In this document: piece by piece, positions 13,607 through 16,461 of the stretch
Position numbering within the stretch: position 1 is the stretch's first letter
How the letters are laid out: the number at the start of each line of letters is the position of its first letter
Origin: Dehalococcoidia bacterium
GTDB taxonomy: Bacteria > Chloroflexota > Dehalococcoidia > SAR202 > UBA11138
Length of the DNA stretch: 16,461 nt
NCBI GenBank assembly: GCA_012270625.1
Contig: JAAXHZ010000065.1
Coordinates: forward strand, 1-16,461
Direction: 5' to 3'
Notes under the pieces: model-generated
Told to the model about the DNA's origin: nothing
Database searches by the model: none
What the model saw: the letters and a program-made list of their open reading frames with translations, nothing else
Program-made: the position numbers and the translations under genes

Positions 13607-14677
13607 ATGCCATCGTCAGACGTTGTTGGAAAAGTGCAGACGGTACTCGGGCCGATCGATCCGGACGACCTCGGGACCACGCTCACGCATGAACACCTGC
13701 TCATCGATCTCTCTGTGCTGTTCAGCACGCCTCCTGTGGAGGCGAGCGCGCGAGATCTGTTCTACGCGCCGCTGACTCCCGAAACGCTGGGATACATCCG
13801 CTTCCACCATGCTCCCCACTACGACAACTCGCGGCTGCTTGACGTCCAGACAGCAATCGATGAGGCGACGCTTTACAAGCAGTTTGGCGGGGTGTCGCTG
13901 GTCGATGCTACAAGCATCGGCATCGCCCGAGACCCGGTAGGGCTGGCGCGCATCTCCCGAGCGACCGGCGTGAACATCGTTATGGGCGCGGCGTTCTACG
14001 TGGACGTCGCCCAACCGGACTACGTCAGCGAGAGCAGCGAAGATGATCTGGCCCAGCAGATCATCCGCGACGTGACCGAGGGCGTGGACGGCACCGGCAT
14101 CCGGTCAGGCATCATAGGAGAGGTAGGCTGCTCATGGCCGTTGACGCCGAATGAGCGAAAGGTGGTTAGGGCGGCCGCTGTCGCGCAGAGGGCGACGGGA
14201 GCGCCCATCCTGATTCATCCGGGCCGGGACGAGCAATCGCCGCTGCGCATCATCGAAGCGCTCGACGAGGCCGGGGCCGACCTAAGCCGCACTATCATCG
14301 GACACCTGGACCGGACGGTGTTCGAGCGCTCGACGCTGACCGCTATTGGAGAGGCGGGATGCTACTTCGAGTGGGACCTGTTCGGGAGCGAGGGAGCGCA
14401 TTATCGTCTCAACCCGACGATTCAGCATCCCAACGACGGGACGAAGGTGTCGGACATCGCGTGGCTGGTCTCTGAGGGCTACGGCGAGAAGATCGTGATA
14501 GCGCACGACATCTGCTCGAAGCACAGGCTTCTCAAGTACGGCGGACACGGCTACTTCTACATCCTCGCGCAGATCGTCCCGATGATGCGCAGGAGAGGAT
14601 TCAGCGAGGAGGCGATCCAGAACATACTCGTGCACAACCCGGCGTCGATCCTGACGTTCGTGGAGCCGAGGGGATAG
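13607..14677 (+). CDS. Phosphotriesterase-family metal-dependent hydrolase
   Basis: A 356-residue amidohydrolase-superfamily TIM barrel of the phosphotriesterase (PTE/PHP) family. The binuclear metal ligands are visible in order: LTHEHLLIDL with His28/His30, IIGEVGC with Glu172, ILIHPG with His204, IIGHLD with His233, and IAHDIC with Asp301. Glu172 takes the bridging position that in classical PTE is a carboxylated lysine, as in the PHP branch. Family members hydrolyse lactones or phosphoesters; the substrate is not determined, and pesticide hydrolysis should not be assumed. The 3' end NPASILTF is the usual family terminus. The ATG has AGGA 9 bases upstream. The toxin-antitoxin genes begin 10 bases after the stop. 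Confidence 0.88.
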   Translation: MPSSDVVGKVQTVLGPIDPDDLGTTLTHEHLLIDLSVLFSTPPVEASARDLFYAPLTPETLGYIRFHHAPHYDNSRLLDVQTAIDEATLYKQFGGVSLVDATSIGIARDPVGLARISRATGVNIVMGAAFYVDVAQPDYVSESSEDDLAQQIIRDVTEGVDGTGIRSGIIGEVGCSWPLTPNERKVVRAAAVAQRATGAPILIHPGRDEQSPLRIIEALDEAGADLSRTIIGHLDRTVFERSTLTAIGEAGCYFEWDLFGSEGAHYRLNPTIQHPNDGTKVSDIAWLVSEGYGEKIVIAHDICSKHRLLKYGGHGYFYILAQIVPMMRRRGFSEEAIQNILVHNPASILTFVEPRG

Positions 14678-14687
14678 GAGAGCACAC

Positions 14688-14981
14688 ATGACCAACTCGG
14701 AAACCGACACATCTGACCTAGAACTGGTAGATGTGTGCGCCGCGGAACGATTGAAGGCCATGATTGACGACCTGAGCGATGGCGAGGTGTACGCCGTCAC
14801 GCGGTACGTGCTGTTCCTGCGCTCTGTGGATGATTCGTTTTCCCGGTCGCTGGACGAAGCTCCACTGGACGACGAGGAATATGCTGAAGACTACAGCGAC
14901 GCCACGAAGAAATCAAAAGAGGACTTCAAGATTGGTAAGGCACTTACGCTGGATGAGGCCAAGCGTGAACTGGGACTGTGA
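14688..14981 (+). CDS. Antitoxin of a RelE/ParE-type toxin-antitoxin pair
   Basis: A 97-residue acidic protein: helical N-terminal half (AERLKAMIDDLSDGEVYAVTRYVLFLRSVDD, residues 19-49), then a strongly acidic stretch (LDDEEYAEDY) and a C-terminal segment ALTLDEAKRELGL that would wrap the toxin. Size, charge and overlap with a RelE-like gene identify it as the antitoxin. It should neutralise the toxin and probably represses the promoter. It has AGGAG 7 bases upstream and follows the hydrolase stop by 10 bases. Its TGA stop shares GTGA (14978-14981) with the toxin start. It shares the LxxxIDxLxxxExxxVxRYxxF pattern with the gene at 15260. Confidence 0.75.
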   Translation: MTNSETDTSDLELVDVCAAERLKAMIDDLSDGEVYAVTRYVLFLRSVDDSFSRSLDEAPLDDEEYAEDYSDATKKSKEDFKIGKALTLDEAKRELGL

Positions 14982-15235
14982 AGCTGGATGTATCGCTGTC
15001 GCGCCGGGCGACACGTGATCTTAGAAGACTGGACAGATCGACGAGGGCAAGGATATTCGACTCAGTAGAACGGTATGCCGAGTCCCAGACAGGAAACGTC
15101 CGCAACCTGAGAGCAAGCGAATACGACTATAGGCTACGAGTCGGTGACTGGCGGGTGCTGTTCAACAAGAACGAGACCTCCCGAACTATGGAGGTCGGGC
15201 GCGTCCTGCATCGACGGGAAGCGTACCGGAGATAG
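14978..15235 (+). CDS. RelE/ParE-family toxin
   Basis: An 85-residue basic protein with the standard RelE/ParE fold landmarks: MKLDVSLSRRATRDLRRLDRSTRARI (N-terminal strand and helix), VRNLRAS.YDYRLRVGDWRVLF (42-62), and EVGRVLHRREAYRR (72-85). RelE-type toxins cut mRNA on the ribosome and ParE-type toxins poison gyrase; sequence alone leaves both open, though the RVGDWRVLF and HRREAYR blocks are commonest in RelE-like mRNases. The GTG start overlaps the antitoxin stop, enforcing coupled synthesis. No frameshift or truncation is seen, so the pair may be active. Confidence 0.85.
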   Translation: MKLDVSLSRRATRDLRRLDRSTRARIFDSVERYAESQTGNVRNLRASEYDYRLRVGDWRVLFNKNETSRTMEVGRVLHRREAYRR

Positions 15236-15259
15236 ACACGGATGTCCGGGGAGGATCCG

Positions 15260-15640
15260 GTGGCCACAGTAATTACGAGGGAACCTATACTCACTAGGGA
15301 AGAGATCGGCGACCTGATCGACAGTTTGCCTGAGACCGAGCTTCACTCAGTCAAGCGGTATCTTCAGTTCATGCACTACTTGGACGATCCCGAAACCCTG
15401 GGACGAGTCGAGGCGCAGGCGATCGCTGAAGGTCTCAAGCCGAGAGGGAAACCTAAGAAGAAGTCGGACATCGCTCATGTCACCTCGGACGATGCAAAAA
15501 AACTTCTTGAAGGCATCGAGGATTACAGGCTGATACCGGCGGGCTGGTTCATCCGTTTTTCTCATTCCAAGGATGATAATCCAGCCAAGTGCGCCGGAGC
15601 GACTACAGAAGGCCTCACTCACAAAGGAGAGAACAGATGA
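15260..15640 (+). CDS. Second antitoxin-like protein without its own toxin
   Basis: From the GTG at 15260 this is 126 residues. LTREEIGDLIDSLPETELHSVKRYLQFMHYLDD resembles the helical half of the antitoxin encoded at 14688, so the two are probably paralogues. The rest differs: a basic KPRGKPKKKSD stretch, VTSDDAKKLLEGIEDYRLIP, then a tail (WFIRFSHSKDDNPAKCAGATTEGLTHKGENR) that looks unlike antitoxins and could be read-through after decay. The GTG is preferred because GGGGAGG (15248-15254) lies 5 bases before it; an ATG at 15242 has no good ribosome site. No toxin follows; its TGA overlaps the next ATG as ATGA (15637 region, 15636-15640). It may be an orphan antitoxin or partly decayed. Confidence 0.55.
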   Translation: MATVITREPILTREEIGDLIDSLPETELHSVKRYLQFMHYLDDPETLGRVEAQAIAEGLKPRGKPKKKSDIAHVTSDDAKKLLEGIEDYRLIPAGWFIRFSHSKDDNPAKCAGATTEGLTHKGENR

Positions 15641-16461
15641 CCACCACACACGACCAAGATTGGGAATACGGTCTGCGCGACGAGGGGCACGAAGGCGGAG
15701 GCGAGGGGCCGGTTGTACTTGGAGAAGGCGACTTCAGGTACGAGGTGTCAGGCACCAACTGGGGCAGTCTGCCCGAGGGCTGGGTGTACAAAGAGGGCAC
15801 TGCCGTAGATGTCAACTCCAAGGACCAAGTGTATGTGTTCAATCGCGGCACCTGTCCGATGATAATCTTCGACACCGAGGGCAACATCATCGACACCTGG
15901 GGCGAGGGAGTCTTTGCCAATCCGCACGGGGTGACTATCGCCCCTGACGACACCGTCTTCTGCGTCGATAACGGCGACAGCACCGTCCGCAAGTTCACAG
16001 CCGACGGCAAGCTGCTTATGACTCTCGGTACTGCCCACGAGCCTGCGCCCAAGATGAGCGGCAAGCCGTTCAGCGTTCCGGCGCATGTCGCCATTGACCG
16101 GCGCACGGGCGAGTTCTACGTGGCGGACGGGTACTCGAACGCGAGGGTGCACAAGTACACGCCTGACGGCGACTACCTGTTCTCCTGGGGCGAGTCTGGG
16201 ACCGGAGAAGGACAGTTCAATATCGTCCACAACATCACCACCGACAGCCAGGGCTGGGTGTACGTGGCAGACCGCGAGAACCACCGTATCCAGATATTCA
16301 GCCCTGAAGGCAAGTTTGAGACGCAGTGGGTAAACCTGTCGCGCGCTGCCGCGATCTGCATAGATGATCGCTCAGGCCAGGAATTGGTCTATATCGGCGA
16401 GTACTTTGCGGGCATCGCCACCAACGACATCGGCACCGACCTCGGCCCGCGCGTCACCATC
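15636..16461 (+). CDS. NHL-repeat protein, peptidylglycine amidating-lyase-like (3' end outside window)
   Basis: The frame runs open from the ATG at 15636 to the window edge, giving 275 residues without a stop. Four NHL-type blades are visible: GTAVDVNSKDQVYVFNRG...IIFDTEGNIIDTWG; HGVTIAPDDTVFCVDNGDSTVRKFTADGKLL; HVAIDRRTGEFYVADGYSNARVHKYTPDGDYLFSWG; and ITTDSQGWVYVADRENHRIQIFSPEGKF. Bacterial proteins of this type are often annotated as peptidyl-alpha-hydroxyglycine alpha-amidating lyase-like, but that activity is unproven; binding or an unknown lyase/hydrolase role is equally possible. There is no signal peptide (MTTTHDQDWEYG start). AAAGGAG lies 7 bases upstream. The ATG overlaps the stop of the antitoxin-like gene, making it the fifth gene of the hydrolase operon. 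Confidence 0.85.

Overview
The window is GC-rich and densely coded, with short intergenic gaps, frequent GTG starts and many 4-base stop/start overlaps. Gene content suggests an organoheterotrophic bacterium, possibly a Chloroflexota lineage such as SAR202/Dehalococcoidia. The clues are a YjhG-type sugar-acid dehydratase, an HpcH/HpaI aldolase, a phosphotriesterase-family hydrolase, a B12-binding/radical-SAM-like protein, an NHL-repeat protein and Uma2. The taxonomic guess is inference only; no rRNA or tRNA is present.

Layout, left to right. (1) 1-1772 (+): 3' part of a large Eco57I-type adenine DNA methyltransferase cut by the window edge, convergent with a Uma2 PD-(D/E)XK protein (2346-1801, -). 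(2) 2499-4523 (+): YjhG/YagF-family dehydratase. (3) 4524-5713: a sparsely coding stretch with a 61-aa membrane protein (-), five TAAYC pentamers spaced exactly 23 bp apart, a REP-like palindrome, an amidohydrolase remnant, and a small zinc-ribbon gene (-). That gene has three TTAACA repeats at 11-bp spacing upstream and a perfect 14-bp-stem hairpin in its 5' end. (4) 10061-5714 (-): a tightly packed five-gene operon of MDR dehydrogenase, NUDT6-like Nudix hydrolase, D12-class adenine methyltransferase, NotI-family restriction endonuclease and HpcH/HpaI aldolase. A type II restriction-modification system is thus wedged inside a catabolic operon. (5) 10330-12149 (+): cupin, then CoA-transferase subunits A and B. 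(6) 13451-12177 (-): B12-binding/radical-SAM-type protein that has lost its CX3CX2C cluster motif. (7) 13607-16461 (+): phosphotriesterase-family hydrolase, antitoxin, RelE/ParE toxin, a second antitoxin-like gene, and an NHL-repeat protein running off the right edge, all one apparent operon.

The dehydratase, aldolase, dehydrogenase and CoA-transferase could together oxidise sugar acids through a dehydratase/aldolase (Dahms-like) route; this is inference from families. The least expected items are the NotI-family/adenine-methyltransferase pair, the cysteine-less radical SAM homologue, and the two phased repeat arrays in 4524-5713.
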